A stretch of 60,286 bases of DNA from contig MVRN01000128.1 of the NCBI GenBank assembly GCA_002067965.1, forward strand, positions 1 through 60,286, written 5' to 3'. Position numbers and translations under genes: made by a program. The DNA is from Pelotomaculum sp. PtaU1.Bin035. GTDB taxonomy: Bacteria > Bacillota > Desulfotomaculia > Desulfotomaculales > Pelotomaculaceae. A model generated the notes under the pieces. It saw nothing but the letters and a program-made list of their open reading frames with translations. It did not search any database and was not told the DNA's origin. Below, piece by piece: positions 28,208 to 38,719 of this stretch (its first letter is position 1; each line of letters opens with the position of its first letter).

Positions 28208-28290
28208 AGTGGTATCGTATTTTATCGTATCCTTGCCGGAAGAATAAAAGGCTTTCCCGCTGATTATGCTATTGGTGGGAGGGGGTAAAG

Positions 28291-30297
28291 ATGTATTTTT
28301 TTGGTAAGAGCGATTGGCGGACTTTTGAACGGGGTATTGAAAAAGAATGGCTGGTTACGAACGGCATCGGCGGTTACGCTTCCAGCACTATCATCGGCGC
28401 CAATACCCGCAAGTACCACGGGCTGCTTGTCGCAGCCCATAACCCGCCAGGCCGCCGGATGGTCCGGCTTGTCAAATTGGACGAGCGGCTGTCGGCTGGC
28501 GGCCGCACCTATAATCTCGCCACAAACAACATCGGATGCGGAGTCAGTGAATCAGGCTACATTCACCTCCAACAGGTAGTAATAGATCATATCCCCATCT
28601 TTACCTACAGTTTTGCCGACATTACCCTGGAAAAAACAATTTTCATGGTACACGGGCAGAATACCACCATCATTTTATACCGAATAGCAAACGGAGCCGG
28701 GCCGGGCGTCCTGCGCCTCACCCCTATGGTCAACTGCCGGGGTTACCATTTTATCACCAGCGAGGGCCAGATTGAATTTACTCAGATGGAAATCAGCAGC
28801 GGTGTTTCCATTAAAAGCAGGGAGGATGTACCCCCTTTGTTGCTCGCCACCAGCACGGGAAGCTATATTCCGGGTGGCTGGTGGTTTAGGGGGATGTCTT
28901 ATCCTATAGAAAAAGAGCGTGGTGAAAATTACTTAGAAGACCACTACATCCCAGGCTTTTTTGAAGTACCCCTGGGAGCGGGGGAAAACAAAACCGTCAC
29001 AGTGATCGCCTCGACGGTAGTGTTTGGTGATATAGCCGGCGAAGAGTTGCTTGAAAAAGAAAGATACCGTCTTAAAGATCAGGAGGACCGGGCCGGTTAT
29101 GACGACATGTTGGCCAGCCAGCTTGTGCGGGCTTCAGACGCCTTTATTGTCCGGCGACAGTCCACCGGCTCCAAAACGGTGATTGCCGGTTATCCCTGGT
29201 TCACCGACTGGGGTAGGGACACGATGATTGCCTTGCCTGGGCTGACCCTCGTTACAAAGCGGTTTGAAGAAGCGCGGGAAATCTTGCTCACCTATGCCCG
29301 GCAATGTAAAAAGGGCCTATTGCCGAACTGTTTCCTGGACGGGGCTGAATATCCGGTTTTCAATGCTGTAGACGCCTCACTGTGGTATTTTAACGCTGTA
29401 TACAAATATCTTATTTATACTGGCGACTTGGATTTCATTCGCGACCAGATATACCCGGTACTTAAAGACATCATCCACTGGTATATGAACGGGACTGATT
29501 TTAATATCTACATGGATCAAGACGGGCTGCTGAGCACCGGAACCCCCGATGTCCAGTTAACCTGGATGGACGCTAAAATTGACGGGTGGGTTGTGACGCC
29601 CCGGAATGGTAAAGCAGTGGAGATAAATGCTCTGTGGTACAATGCTCTCTGTATAATGGAAAACCTGGCCCGGATCTATGGGGATAAACCGTCTTGCCGG
29701 GATCTGGGCAGCCTGGTTAAGAGAAGTTTTATTTGTACTTATTGGAGCGAGAGCGAAGGTTATCTGTGTGATGTAATTTCCCCTGAAGGAAAAGACTGGA
29801 GGGTCCGGCCGAATCAGTTGCTGGCCGTAAGCTTGCCTTACAGCATGTTGGCCAGGGAGCAGGGTTGCCGGGTCGTACGCAGGGTCTGGCGGGAACTTTA
29901 TGCCACTTATGGCATCCGCAGTCTTTCTCCGGAACACAGTGAATATAAAGGAGTTTATGTTGGGGACCGGGTTCAGCGGGATAGCTCCTATCACCAGGGG
30001 ACTGCCTGGAGTTGGTTGATGGGCCCTTTTGTCACCGCTTACCGGAGAGTGCATAACTACAGCGCGGCCAGCCGCGAACAGGCCTGCCGGTTTTTATCGC
30101 CCTTCCGGGACCACCTGCGCGATCAGGGTATAGGGTATATCTCTGAGATATTTGACGGCAATGAGCCGGTTATCCCGCGAGGCTGTTTTGCCCAGGCCTG
30201 GGGGGTTGCCGAAGTGCTTCGGGCTTATGTCGAAGATGTGCTGGAAATACAGCCGCCGGCGGCGGAAAAAGTAGAAGCCTTAATAAGGAGGGAATGA
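28291..30297 (+). CDS. Glycogen debranching enzyme (amylo-alpha-1,6-glucosidase type)
   Basis: 668 residues. The N-terminal GDE_N domain (EWLVTNGIGGYASST, TRKYHGLLVA) and the C-terminal (alpha/alpha)6 barrel (GYPWFTDWGRDTMIALPGL, HQGTAWSWLMGPF, EIFDGN) match the archaeal/clostridial debranching family, which hydrolyses alpha-1,6 branch points in glycogen. The catalytic acids are expected in the WGRD block and near the C-terminus. ATG 28291 has GGGAGGGGG upstream. Glucose released here could be phosphorylated by the ROK kinase encoded 83 bases before it. Confidence 0.93.
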   Translation: MYFFGKSDWRTFERGIEKEWLVTNGIGGYASSTIIGANTRKYHGLLVAAHNPPGRRMVRLVKLDERLSAGGRTYNLATNNIGCGVSESGYIHLQQVVIDHIPIFTYSFADITLEKTIFMVHGQNTTIILYRIANGAGPGVLRLTPMVNCRGYHFITSEGQIEFTQMEISSGVSIKSREDVPPLLLATSTGSYIPGGWWFRGMSYPIEKERGENYLEDHYIPGFFEVPLGAGENKTVTVIASTVVFGDIAGEELLEKERYRLKDQEDRAGYDDMLASQLVRASDAFIVRRQSTGSKTVIAGYPWFTDWGRDTMIALPGLTLVTKRFEEAREILLTYARQCKKGLLPNCFLDGAEYPVFNAVDASLWYFNAVYKYLIYTGDLDFIRDQIYPVLKDIIHWYMNGTDFNIYMDQDGLLSTGTPDVQLTWMDAKIDGWVVTPRNGKAVEINALWYNALCIMENLARIYGDKPSCRDLGSLVKRSFICTYWSESEGYLCDVISPEGKDWRVRPNQLLAVSLPYSMLAREQGCRVVRRVWRELYATYGIRSLSPEHSEYKGVYVGDRVQRDSSYHQGTAWSWLMGPFVTAYRRVHNYSAASREQACRFLSPFRDHLRDQGIGYISEIFDGNEPVIPRGCFAQAWGVAEVLRAYVEDVLEIQPPAAEKVEALIRRE

Positions 30298-30497
30298 TAT
30301 GTCTCAGCACTACTGGCATGTTAACAGCTTTAGAGGCTTTGCCCGCTCAGTGTGCCGAGGCCTGCTGGAACCTGGTTAAAAATGTTGAACCGCCGGAGAT
30401 TGAAGCCATTTCCAATATCGTGGTTACCGGCCTGGTGGTTCGGCTGTTGGCGACCTTTTTAAGCGGGAGTTGCAAGACCGCTGAAGCGCAATTATAA
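30294..30497 (+). CDS. Hypothetical 67-residue protein (uncertain)
   Basis: The frame starts at ATG 30294, overlapping the debranching enzyme stop as ATGA, with AGGAGG (30285-30290) very close. It encodes a short Cys-containing peptide with a mildly hydrophobic C-terminal half (ISNIVVTGLVVRLLATFL). An alternative ATG at 30299 has better spacing but gives only a 25-residue peptide in another frame. No family recognised; it may be a small real gene or simply the open gap before rapZ. Confidence 0.35.
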   Translation: MICLSTTGMLTALEALPAQCAEACWNLVKNVEPPEIEAISNIVVTGLVVRLLATFLSGSCKTAEAQL

Positions 30498-30548
30498 TTA
30501 GAAATGACGTTAGCAGACAAGCAATGTAACATTTATTTTAGTGGGGGT

Positions 30549-31415
30549 GTGATTGATACGCAAAAGCTAGTTATTGTTACCGGCCTGTCAGGGGCCGGCA
30601 AGACCCAGGCCTTGCGCAGCCTGGAGGATTTGGGCTTCTTCTGCGTGGATAACCTGCCCCCCGCGCTCATTTCGAAATTTGCCGAGCTTTGCGCACAGGC
30701 TGCCAGCAAAATTAATAAAATAGCATTAGTGGTGGACATTAGAGGAGGAGAGTTTTTCGACACCTTCTTTGAAGTACTGACAGATCTTGATACCCGGGGG
30801 ATCCGGTGTGAAATACTTTTCCTTGAAGCTTCAAACGAGACACTGGTGCGGCGGTTCAAAGAATCCAGGCGGCGTCACCCCCTGAGTTTGTACGGTGAAG
30901 TACTGGATGGGATTCAGGAAGAGAGAAGCCGTTTGCAAGATTTAAGAGGCAGGGCGAACAAAATAATCGATACCTCCAACATGGCCGTTCAACAGCTTAA
31001 GGAAGTAATTAGCGGTATCTTTGCCGACAGCGCCGACACTTCCGGGCTGCATATCACAGTCATTTCTTTTGGCTTTAAATACGGCATACCGCTTGACTCG
31101 GACATGGTAATTGATGTACGGTTTCTGCCCAATCCGTACTACCAGTCTGCTCTGAGACATTATACCGGCAACGATGCGGTCGTCCGGGAATTTGTTTTCA
31201 GTTCCCGGTTGACAGGTGAGTTTATGGAGAAATTTGCCGGCTTGGTTGAGTTTCTCATTCCACAGTACTCTAAAGAGGGTAAAACCACCTTGTTGATTGC
31301 CATTGGTTGCACCGGGGGGATGCACCGTTCCGTGGCCCTGGCCAACCGACTGGGAGAAATTCTTGTTGAGAAGGATTTTCGGGTAACGGTACGTCACCGG
31401 GATATTAACCGTTAG
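30549..31415 (+). CDS. rapZ: RNase adapter / nucleotide-binding protein RapZ (YvcJ)
   Basis: 288 residues from GTG 30549; the frame is open from ATG 30504, which has no ribosome site. Walker [10 protein letters not shown], the DNLPPALI block, [21 protein letters not shown] and the C-terminal [16 protein letters not shown] are diagnostic. In enterobacteria RapZ senses GlcN6P; in Firmicutes YvcJ is a GTPase/ATPase encoded, as here, just before yvcK and whiA. The exact start is unclear because GGGGGT abuts the GTG; an ACG at 30558 would be better spaced. Probably one operon with the next gene (18-base gap). Confidence 0.95.
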   Translation: MIDTQKLVIVTGLSGAGKTQALRSLEDLGFFCVDNLPPALISKFAELCAQAASKINKIALVVDIRGGEFFDTFFEVLTDLDTRGIRCEILFLEASNETLVRRFKESRRRHPLSLYGEVLDGIQEERSRLQDLRGRANKIIDTSNMAVQQLKEVISGIFADSADTSGLHITVISFGFKYGIPLDSDMVIDVRFLPNPYYQSALRHYTGNDAVVREFVFSSRLTGEFMEKFAGLVEFLIPQYSKEGKTTLLIAIGCTGGMHRSVALANRLGEILVEKDFRVTVRHRDINR

Positions 31416-31433
31416 CATGATGGGAGCATAAAG

Positions 31434-32786
31434 ATGAAAATGCTTAAATGGCTCTATCCTGGTATGCGGGTGAAGCGATGGCTGTCTATTGCCCTTGCCG
31501 GGCTAATAATTGCCACTTTGGGAATTGACCTTTTGACCGGCGGTAGGCTGCTTGGTGACTTTGCCGGTTCTGTTCACCGCCTGGAAGAAGGGTTTATCGC
31601 CAACGGATCCCGCTGGATTGCAGGCATTCTGGTTGTCACGTCGGGTGGCGCCATCATGGTTATTGGCTTATTAATAGTATTTCATTCAATAGCCGCAGTA
31701 CTCCTGCCCGAGCAGAAAGGCGGGATGGCCGATTTCATTTATGCCAGGCGTAACCTTATGCGCGGGCCTAAAATCGTGGTAATCGGCGGGGGCACAGGGT
31801 TGTCCGTATTATTAAGGGGACTGAAGGAATATACAAGCAATCTTACCGCTATTGTTACCGTATCTGATGATGGGGGCAGTTCCGGGCGACTGCGGGGTGA
31901 ATTGGGTATTTTGCCGCCGGGTGATATCCGTAACTGTCTGGTAGCGCTGGCTGATAAAGAGCCGCTTATGGAAGAATTATTGCAGTACCGTTTTTCAACT
32001 GGTGAATTGGCGGGCCATTGTATGGGAAACCTGCTCCTGGCCGCGTTAACCAGGGTGTCCGGCGGTTTTGACCTGGCGGTACGCGGGCTCAGCAAGGTTC
32101 TGGCTGTGCGCGGCCAGGTACTGCCGGCAACCCTGTCGGACGTTACACTTTGTGCTGAACTGGTTGACGGGACAGTGATTCAGGGTGAATCTAATATATC
32201 CCAAAGTCCGGGGCAAATAAAAAAGATTTTTACCAGACCACACCGTTGTCTGCCGCTGGCCGAAGCGCTGGCCGCCATCAAGGAAGCCGACGCTGTTGTT
32301 TTGGGCCCGGGAAGTCTTTATACCAGCATTATTCCGAACCTGCTGGTAAAAGGAATACCAGAGGCGCTGGACAGGACACCTGCTATTAAAATATATGTCT
32401 GTAATATTATGACACAACCCTGCGAGACGGGAGGATATTCCGGTTCGGCACACTTGCGGGCGATAATAGCCCACGGCGGGAAATTTCTTGATTACGCGCT
32501 GGTTAATACCGGCCGGGTTCCCGCCAGACTGCGTGCCCGCTACCGGCAGGAGGGCGCTGATCCCGTACTGGCAGATTGGGGGGAGATGAAAAAGCTGGGG
32601 ATAGCCGCTGTGGGCGAAGATCTGGTCCACCAGACCGAGGTGGTGCGGCACCACCCGGATAAACTTGCCCAGGCGATTTTACGCCTGGTGTTTTCGGATA
32701 ATGACCTGTATGAAAAGATCCGGTTTTTGCACATGCGCCAAAAATTTGATCGGGATCACGAGTTATCCGATGCAAAAATATACTGA
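31434..32786 (+). CDS. glmR: Gluconeogenesis/cell-wall regulator GlmR (YvcK) with N-terminal membrane segments
   Basis: 450 residues, longer than the ~320-residue Bacillus protein because of about 110 N-terminal residues with two membrane helices (LSIALAGLIIATLGIDLL and GILVVTSGGAIMVIGLLIVF). The core begins KIVVIGGGTGLSVLLRGLKEY and has TVSDDGGSSGRLR and VLGPGSLYTSIIPNLL, typical of the CofD-like/YvcK family, which binds UDP-GlcNAc and controls carbon flow into wall precursors. The membrane extension is common in Clostridia-type orthologues. The terminator at 32799-32826 closes rapZ-glmR. Confidence 0.95.
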   Translation: MKMLKWLYPGMRVKRWLSIALAGLIIATLGIDLLTGGRLLGDFAGSVHRLEEGFIANGSRWIAGILVVTSGGAIMVIGLLIVFHSIAAVLLPEQKGGMADFIYARRNLMRGPKIVVIGGGTGLSVLLRGLKEYTSNLTAIVTVSDDGGSSGRLRGELGILPPGDIRNCLVALADKEPLMEELLQYRFSTGELAGHCMGNLLLAALTRVSGGFDLAVRGLSKVLAVRGQVLPATLSDVTLCAELVDGTVIQGESNISQSPGQIKKIFTRPHRCLPLAEALAAIKEADAVVLGPGSLYTSIIPNLLVKGIPEALDRTPAIKIYVCNIMTQPCETGGYSGSAHLRAIIAHGGKFLDYALVNTGRVPARLRARYRQEGADPVLADWGEMKKLGIAAVGEDLVHQTEVVRHHPDKLAQAILRLVFSDNDLYEKIRFLHMRQKFDRDHELSDAKIY

Positions 32787-32798
32787 CTGGAGATATTC

Positions 32799-32826
32799 CC
32801 CCGGATCATCCCGGGGTGATTTTGTT
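32799..32826 (+). terminator. Intrinsic terminator after glmR
   Basis: Stem CCCCGG/CCGGGG with a 6-base loop, followed by TGATTTTGTTTTT. Confidence 0.7.
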
Positions 32827-32876
32827 TTTCGGAATTATGTTTATAGAGTGGATGTAAAGATGTGGATGAGGAAATC

Positions 32877-32907
32877 TTGGTTTCTGAAAAATATAATATG
32901 GTATAAT
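32877..32907 (+). promoter_or_regulatory. Putative promoter for whiA
   Basis: TGG-TATAAT (32899-32907) is an extended -10; TTGGTT (32877-32882) is a weak -35 with a 19-base spacer. It lies between the glmR terminator and whiA, so whiA may be transcribed separately. Confidence 0.5.
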
Positions 32908-32936
32908 AATATGAAAAAGAAAGAAGGAGATCCTTA

Positions 32937-33881
32937 TTGTCTTTTTCGGCGGTGACAAAGAATGAGCTGGCGCGAATCATTGGCCAGCGGTCCTGCTGCC
33001 GCCTGGCTGAATTGGCAGCCCTTATCAGAATGGATGGCAGTATTCAAGTCATTGGCAGTCAGCTTGTGACAATGAATATAATAACAGAGAACGCTGCGGT
33101 TGCAAGGAAAATATTTTCTATGTTAAAGGAACTTTTCAGCCTTAAGGCAGAGGTGCTGGTGCAGCGGAAAACCCGTCTCCGTAAAAACAACAGCTATTTG
33201 GTGCGTATCCCCCCTCAACCTGGAGTGAATGGGCTCCTGGATCAGCTAGGTGTGATTGACCAAAACGGCCGGCTGAAGGACGGTGTGCGGGAAGAATTAT
33301 TGAAGAAAGAATGTTGCCGCCGCGCTTACCTGAGGGGGGTTTTCCTGGGAGGCGGTTCAGTAAATAGCCCTGAAGGAAATTATCACCTTGAAGTAATTAC
33401 CGATAACGAAAAGTACGCCCGCTATATTGGCAGGCTGATGAAGAAATTCCGTCTGCCGGCCAAAGTAAGCGAAAGGAAGAACTGGCATGTTATATATTTA
33501 AAGGACAGTGAACAGATAGTTGGTTTTTTAAATATTATCGGGGCGCATACGGCTTTGCTTAATTTTGAAAATGCCAGGATATATAAGGACATGCGCAACC
33601 AGGTCAACCGCCTTGTAAACTGTGAAACGGCTAACTTAAATAAGACCGTGAACGCTTCCGTGCGACAGTTGGAAAATATCAAACTGGTAAGGGATACGAT
33701 AGGGTTTGACCAGATGCCTGCCTCCCTGCGTGAAGCAGCTGAATTGAGGGTTAAATATCCTGACGCGAGCCTAAAAGAGTTGGGTGATATCATGCAACCC
33801 AGGTTGGGGAAGTCCGGTATCAACCACCGGCTGCGTAAGCTTGAAGAAATTGCTGAAAAAATCCGGGACGGGGAGCTCTGA
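32937..33881 (+). CDS. whiA: DNA-binding protein WhiA
   Basis: 314 residues from TTG 32937, preceded by AGAAGGAGA. The N-terminal degenerate LAGLIDADG homing-endonuclease-like fold ([23 protein letters not shown]) and the C-terminal helix-turn-helix ([29 protein letters not shown]) are both clear. WhiA is a conserved Gram-positive regulator of division or chromosome segregation (sporulation in Streptomyces) and lies after rapZ and glmR as in most Firmicutes. Confidence 0.97.
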   Translation: MSFSAVTKNELARIIGQRSCCRLAELAALIRMDGSIQVIGSQLVTMNIITENAAVARKIFSMLKELFSLKAEVLVQRKTRLRKNNSYLVRIPPQPGVNGLLDQLGVIDQNGRLKDGVREELLKKECCRRAYLRGVFLGGGSVNSPEGNYHLEVITDNEKYARYIGRLMKKFRLPAKVSERKNWHVIYLKDSEQIVGFLNIIGAHTALLNFENARIYKDMRNQVNRLVNCETANLNKTVNASVRQLENIKLVRDTIGFDQMPASLREAAELRVKYPDASLKELGDIMQPRLGKSGINHRLRKLEEIAEKIRDGEL

Positions 33882-34019
33882 ATAACGGGAGCGGATGGTC
33901 CGAATGAAACAATTTCCTGCGAATATCTTTAAATTAAGAAGTGCTTCCGGCAGGAAAAGCCCCGTCTTTTAATGAACTAATATTTTATAATAACTGGTTT
34001 TACTTGAGGTGTAGTCATA

Positions 34020-35408
34020 ATGCAAATGGGTTATAATCTCAACTTGGAACAGACCCAAAAGTTGGTCATGACGTCCGAGTTGTGCCAAGCCATTGCTGTA
34101 CTGCAACTCTCTTCCATGGAACTGTCCATGTATATTGAAAGGCAGCTTGAAGAAAATCCCCTTTTGGAAATACGGGATGATGTCGTTGATGAGGAAGAGG
34201 AAAGACAGGAGTACGGAGTTGATTGGGAAGAATATTTTGATGAGCGTTACGGTGGGGGCAGGGATAAAGAGATTGCCAGCCGGGAAAATAGCCGGGACCA
34301 GCAAGAATGTGGTTGTGAGAAGTTTCTGTCCCGGGCGCCTACCCTGCCGGAATATCTTTTGTTTCAGTTGAACCTTTCCTGTTGCCGCGGCAGGGATAAA
34401 TTGATCGGAGAGTATTTAATCGGCAATATAGATCAAAACGGATACCTTCGGGTTTCTTTAACAGAAGTAGCTGAAGTATTAAGAGTAACTATAAGTGAAG
34501 CAAACAGGGTATTGGCTTTGATTCAGAGCTTTGATCCAGTGGGGGTCGGTGCAAGAAATGTACAAGAATGCTTGTTGATCCAAGTTAGTTATTTGAATAT
34601 TAATAGTGAACTGATAAACAAATTGATTGATGATCATCTTGTGGATCTGGCCAAGGGCAAGCTGATCAAGATAGCACATAACTTGGGTGTAACCATACAG
34701 GAGATCCAACGGTCCGCCGATCTCTTGAGAACCCTCGATCCTAAACCCGGGCGCAACTTTACCAACTTGAACGATACTTGTTATATTGTTCCGGATGTTG
34801 TTCTGGAAAAGGTGGGAAGCGAGTATATAATTTTTGTCAACGATATAACTGTTCCGCAGATTACTATCAACTCAACCTACCGGTCTTTGCTTGCCAAGGA
34901 CAGAAACACGGATTCCAATACTCGCCGTTTTGTTGAAAATAAGTTAAATGCAGCTGTTTGGTTGCTCAGAAGCATTGAACAGAGGCGTTTGACCTTGTAC
35001 AAAGTTACCGGTTGTTTAGTGGAACTTCAGAAAGAATTCCTTGAATACGGTATAAAATATCTAAAACCGCTAAATCTGAAAAAAGTTGCTGAAATGGTGG
35101 GCCTGCATGAATCGACGGTCAGCAGGGCTACTTCCAATAAGTATATTCAGACTCCCCGGGGTGTTTTTGAAATGAAATTTTTCTTTTCGACCGGGCTGAG
35201 CAACACTGCCGGTACCATGACTTCGGCTGGATCCATTAAAAAAATGCTTCAGGAGATAGTCGCCGGCGAAGATCCTGGATTCCCCTTGAATGACCAGAAG
35301 ATAGCTGAATTGCTCCGGCAGAAAGGAATAGAAATATCCAGGCGAACTGTGGCTAAATACCGTGATGAACTGAACATTCCGGCAATTCAAAGAAGAAAGA
35401 GGTATTAA
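34020..35408 (+). CDS. rpoN: RNA polymerase sigma-54 factor
   Basis: 462 residues. Region I (LVMTSELCQAIAVLQLSSMELSMYIERQLEENPLLE in form, residues 14-50) contacts activators; an acidic linker follows; the core-binding domain spans about 100-260; the helix-turn-helix and RpoN box (SRRTVAKYRDELNIP) at the C-terminus read the -24 element. The ATG at 34020 has GAGGTG nine bases upstream. It sits directly before the glycolytic genes, where Bacillus has the repressor gene cggR. No enhancer-binding activator gene is visible in the window. Confidence 0.97.
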   Translation: MQMGYNLNLEQTQKLVMTSELCQAIAVLQLSSMELSMYIERQLEENPLLEIRDDVVDEEEERQEYGVDWEEYFDERYGGGRDKEIASRENSRDQQECGCEKFLSRAPTLPEYLLFQLNLSCCRGRDKLIGEYLIGNIDQNGYLRVSLTEVAEVLRVTISEANRVLALIQSFDPVGVGARNVQECLLIQVSYLNINSELINKLIDDHLVDLAKGKLIKIAHNLGVTIQEIQRSADLLRTLDPKPGRNFTNLNDTCYIVPDVVLEKVGSEYIIFVNDITVPQITINSTYRSLLAKDRNTDSNTRRFVENKLNAAVWLLRSIEQRRLTLYKVTGCLVELQKEFLEYGIKYLKPLNLKKVAEMVGLHESTVSRATSNKYIQTPRGVFEMKFFFSTGLSNTAGTMTSAGSIKKMLQEIVAGEDPGFPLNDQKIAELLRQKGIEISRRTVAKYRDELNIPAIQRRKRY

Positions 35409-35498
35409 AATAGATTATAGTTTCCAATAAAAGGGTATGGCATAAAGTCGTACCCCTAATTTTTTCTGAACAAAATTGGATTTTATAAGAGGAATTTA

Positions 35499-35529
35499 TT
35501 GTCCTGCCGGAGAATAAGTATGTTATAAT
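35499..35529 (+). promoter_or_regulatory. Putative promoter for the gap-pgk-tpiA-gpmI-eno operon
   Basis: TGT-TATAAT (35521-35529) is an extended -10 with a poor -35 (TTGTCC, 19-base spacer). A ribosome site at 35540 followed by ATG 35548 would encode an eight-residue peptide before gap. No CggR-like operator was recognised. Confidence 0.5.
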
Positions 35530-35586
35530 TTAATAAAAAAGGAGTCAATGAGGTACACTAATGAAAGGAGTGGGTAACATAATGGG

Positions 35587-36615
35587 GTGAGAATAGGGAT
35601 CAATGGTCAAGGAAGAATTGGTCGTGATCTATTGAGGGGCGCCCTGAAGCGTCCGGATCTTGAGGTTGTAGCGGTTAATCATAAAACCCGGCGGCTTTCA
35701 GTTTCCGAAACTTATGCTCAATCAGTATCGCACCTGATAAAATATGATTCGGTACATGGCATTTATGACGCCGACGTTCAAGCTGAAGAAGGCGTCTTAG
35801 TCATCAACGGTAAAAAGATAAAGCTATATGCGGAAGGTGACCCCGCAGACCTCCCATGGGGGGAAATGGGTGTTGATATTGTCCTTGAGTCTACGGGTAA
35901 ATTTAACAATCCGGACGAAGCGGCCAAACACATGCAAGCTGGTGCGAAGAAAGTGATTTTAAGCGCCCCGGCCAAAGGCGGAGAATGTTTTACTGTTGTA
36001 ATGGGTGTTAATGAGGACAAATACGATCCGGCCAGGCACCATGTGGTTTCAAATGCTTCTTGCACAACCAACTGCCTGGCGCCGGTCGCTAAGGTCCTGA
36101 ATGACCGGTTTGGAATCGTTAAAGGGTTTATGACCACTGTTCACGCATATACTAATGACCAGCAGATTCTTGATATGCCTCACCGGGATTTGCGGCGGGC
36201 GAGAGCGGCCAACCTTTCGATTATTCCTACCAGCACCGGCGCAGCCAAGGCGGTGGGGCTGGTTCTCCCGGAGTTGAAGGGTAAACTGAACGGTTTCGCC
36301 ATGCGAGTGCCTACTCCTAATGTTTCAGTAGTAGACCTGGTGGTGGAGTTGGCTGTTAAAGTCGATAAAGATGAAATAAATGCAGCTTTTAAGGAAGCCG
36401 CGGAAGGGCCATTGAAGGGGATCATGGAGTACTGCGAACTGCCGCTGGTATCCATTGATTTTGATGGCAACCCCCACTCGGCTATTGTGGACGCGCTTTC
36501 AACCATGGTTATAGAAGGAAATATGGCAAAAGTGGTAGCCTGGTATGACAATGAATGGGGTTATGCCCAACGGCTTTTAGATCTGGTATCATATATGGCC
36601 TCAAAGGGGTTGTAG
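35587..36615 (+). CDS. gap: Glyceraldehyde-3-phosphate dehydrogenase, type I
   Basis: 342 residues from GTG 35587, the only in-frame start after an upstream stop. The catalytic Cys motif [24 protein letters not shown], and [12 protein letters not shown] are intact. The NAD region is atypical: the usual glycine motif reads INGQGRIGR, and the segment after the second strand ([18 protein letters not shown]) replaces the common VAVNDLTD, lengthening the loop and losing the Asp that usually favours NAD. An out-of-frame ATG (35582) five bases before the GTG is followed at once by TGA. First gene of the lower-glycolysis operon. Confidence 0.95.
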   Translation: MRIGINGQGRIGRDLLRGALKRPDLEVVAVNHKTRRLSVSETYAQSVSHLIKYDSVHGIYDADVQAEEGVLVINGKKIKLYAEGDPADLPWGEMGVDIVLESTGKFNNPDEAAKHMQAGAKKVILSAPAKGGECFTVVMGVNEDKYDPARHHVVSNASCTTNCLAPVAKVLNDRFGIVKGFMTTVHAYTNDQQILDMPHRDLRRARAANLSIIPTSTGAAKAVGLVLPELKGKLNGFAMRVPTPNVSVVDLVVELAVKVDKDEINAAFKEAAEGPLKGIMEYCELPLVSIDFDGNPHSAIVDALSTMVIEGNMAKVVAWYDNEWGYAQRLLDLVSYMASKGL

Positions 36616-36703
36616 GATTAAAATATGGTCGTGGTTATGCCCGCCGGCAAGCCGCGACTATTTTTCAAGTTAATAAACATGATTTTTCCTCAAACCATGG
36701 AAA

Positions 36704-37918
36704 GTGTTTGTAAAGACAGGGGGTGTATCTAAAATAGCCAAAAAGACTGTGCGGGACCTGGATGTGGCCGGCAAGAGGGTGCTGGTGCGGGTGGACTTTA
36801 ATGTTCCTCTGGATAAAAACGGCCAGGTTGCCGACGATACCCGGATCAGAGCGGCTATTCCCACAATCAATTATCTTATTGAAAAAAATGCCAAAGTTAT
36901 CCTTATCTCCCATCTCGGGCGTCCCAAAGGAAAGGTCGATGAGAAATACAGGATGGATCCCGTGGCTGGGCGGCTCTCTGAATTGCTGGGTCTTCCGGTA
37001 GCCAAGGTTGATGATTGCGTTGGAGAAGCGCCGCAGTCCGCTGTGGAAAGGATGCAGGGCGGAGGTGTTGTCCTGCTTGAAAATGTCAGGTTTCACCCTG
37101 AAGAAGAGAAGAATGATGAGAAGTTTGCCCGGCGTCTGGCTGAATTGGCTGATATCTTTGTGAACGACGCGTTCGGGACTGCACACCGCGCTCACGCCTC
37201 TACTGAAGGAGTGGCTGAGTTTCTGCCTGCTGTAGCGGGCTTTCTTATGGAAAATGAGCTTGCGATGCTTGGCAAACTGCTGGCAGAGCCGGAGCGGCCC
37301 TTTGCGGCTGTTATGGGCGGGGCGAAGGTTTCTGATAAAATAGCGGTTATTTCAAATTTGCTTAATAAGGTTGATGTCTTGATCATTGGCGGCGGGATGT
37401 CCAACACTTTTTTAAAAGCTCAAGGTTATGACACCGGCAAGTCTCTATTGGAGGCCGACAAGGTCGATTTGGCCAAAAATCTGATTGGTGAAGCCAAAAG
37501 CAAGGGTGTAAATATCCTCTTGCCTGTCGATGTTGTGGTTGCATTGGCGGCAGCGCCCGACTCAGAGCAAAAAACCGTACCGGTGGACCGGATTCCGGCC
37601 GATTGGATGGCGCTGGACATCGGGCCCGAATCCGCCGGGCATTTTGCCGGAGCTCTAAGAACAGCCAAAACTGTGGTATGGAATGGCCCCATGGGAGTTT
37701 TTGAAATGGAACCATTCGCAAAAGGTACTGAGGCTTTAGCCCATGCACTGGCCGAAATTGACGCAACGACCGTTATCGGGGGCGGCGATTCGGTAGCTGC
37801 TGTGAAGAAGGCCGGCGTTGTCGAAAAGATGACCCACATTTCAACCGGCGGAGGCGCTTCCCTTGAGTTCCTTGAAGGTAAGCAACTTCCGGGAGTAGTG
37901 GCACTGCTTGACAAATAG
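36704..37918 (+). CDS. pgk: Phosphoglycerate kinase
   Basis: About 394-404 residues. Motifs [28 protein letters not shown] and the C-terminal [22 protein letters not shown] are intact; it makes ATP from 1,3-bisphosphoglycerate. The start is ambiguous. GTG 36704 has no good ribosome site, whereas AGGGGG (36718-36723) precedes an ATA at 36734 by ten bases, exactly where homologues begin (the next residues are [15 protein letters not shown]). Either an ATA start is used or a start codon has mutated. Co-directional with gap and tpiA. Confidence 0.95.
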   Translation: MFVKTGGVSKIAKKTVRDLDVAGKRVLVRVDFNVPLDKNGQVADDTRIRAAIPTINYLIEKNAKVILISHLGRPKGKVDEKYRMDPVAGRLSELLGLPVAKVDDCVGEAPQSAVERMQGGGVVLLENVRFHPEEEKNDEKFARRLAELADIFVNDAFGTAHRAHASTEGVAEFLPAVAGFLMENELAMLGKLLAEPERPFAAVMGGAKVSDKIAVISNLLNKVDVLIIGGGMSNTFLKAQGYDTGKSLLEADKVDLAKNLIGEAKSKGVNILLPVDVVVALAAAPDSEQKTVPVDRIPADWMALDIGPESAGHFAGALRTAKTVVWNGPMGVFEMEPFAKGTEALAHALAEIDATTVIGGGDSVAAVKKAGVVEKMTHISTGGGASLEFLEGKQLPGVVALLDK

Positions 37919-37948
37919 TGAACTCAAGTAGATCAGGGGGCCGGATGG

Positions 37949-38719
37949 ATGATAAAAACACGCAAGCCCGTTATTGCCGGAAACTGGAAGATGTATAAGA
38001 CAGTAACCGAGGCTGTGGCTTTTGTGAGTGAACTTAAGTTAGCCGTGGGCGGTATCGGGAATGTTGAGGTGGTTGTTTGCCCGCCTTTTACCGCCCTGGC
38101 AAAGGTGGCCGAAGCGCTAGGCAGCACAGGTATTGGAGTGGGCGCGCAGGACGTATACTGGGAAGACAAGGGCGCTTTTACCGGTGAAATATCCGCTGTC
38201 ATGTTAAAAGAGGCCGGTTGCCGGTATGTGATCATTGGCCACTCCGAACGCAGGCAGTTTTTCGGGGAAACCGACGCTTTCGTCAACCAAAAGGTAAAAA
38301 CCGTGTTGGAACATGGCTTGGTCCCGATTGTGTGTGTAGGCGAGCTAATTGGAGAACGGGAGTCCGGTATTACTGAAAAGGTTGTGCGGCTCCAAACCGA
38401 GGCGGCTTTGGCGGGGCTGACGGCTGATCAGGCGGCGGGCTTGGTAATCGCCTATGAACCGGTCTGGGCCATCGGTACGGGTAAAACCGCTTCAGACGCG
38501 GACGCCCAGCAGGTGATTGGTTTTATTCGTGGAGTGGTGCGTCATTTGTTTGGCGCCGGGGCGGCAGGGAAGGTGCGCATTCAGTACGGCGGGAGTGTGA
38601 AGCCTCAAAACACCGTGGGCTTGATGGAGCAGCCAGATATTGACGGCGCACTGGTCGGAGGCGCCAGCCTGGATGTGGAGAGTTTTGCAGGGATAGTTAA
38701 AGCAGCCGCCGGTATTTAA
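37949..38719 (+). CDS. tpiA: Triosephosphate isomerase
   Basis: 256 residues, standard TIM barrel. It has the Lys in AGNWKMYKT, the catalytic His in IIGHSERRQ, the catalytic Glu in AYEPVWAIGTG and the phosphate loop YGGSVKPQN. It interconverts DHAP and G3P. It lies 30 bases after pgk in the same operon. No anomalies. Confidence 0.98.
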   Translation: MIKTRKPVIAGNWKMYKTVTEAVAFVSELKLAVGGIGNVEVVVCPPFTALAKVAEALGSTGIGVGAQDVYWEDKGAFTGEISAVMLKEAGCRYVIIGHSERRQFFGETDAFVNQKVKTVLEHGLVPIVCVGELIGERESGITEKVVRLQTEAALAGLTADQAAGLVIAYEPVWAIGTGKTASDADAQQVIGFIRGVVRHLFGAGAAGKVRIQYGGSVKPQNTVGLMEQPDIDGALVGGASLDVESFAGIVKAAAGI

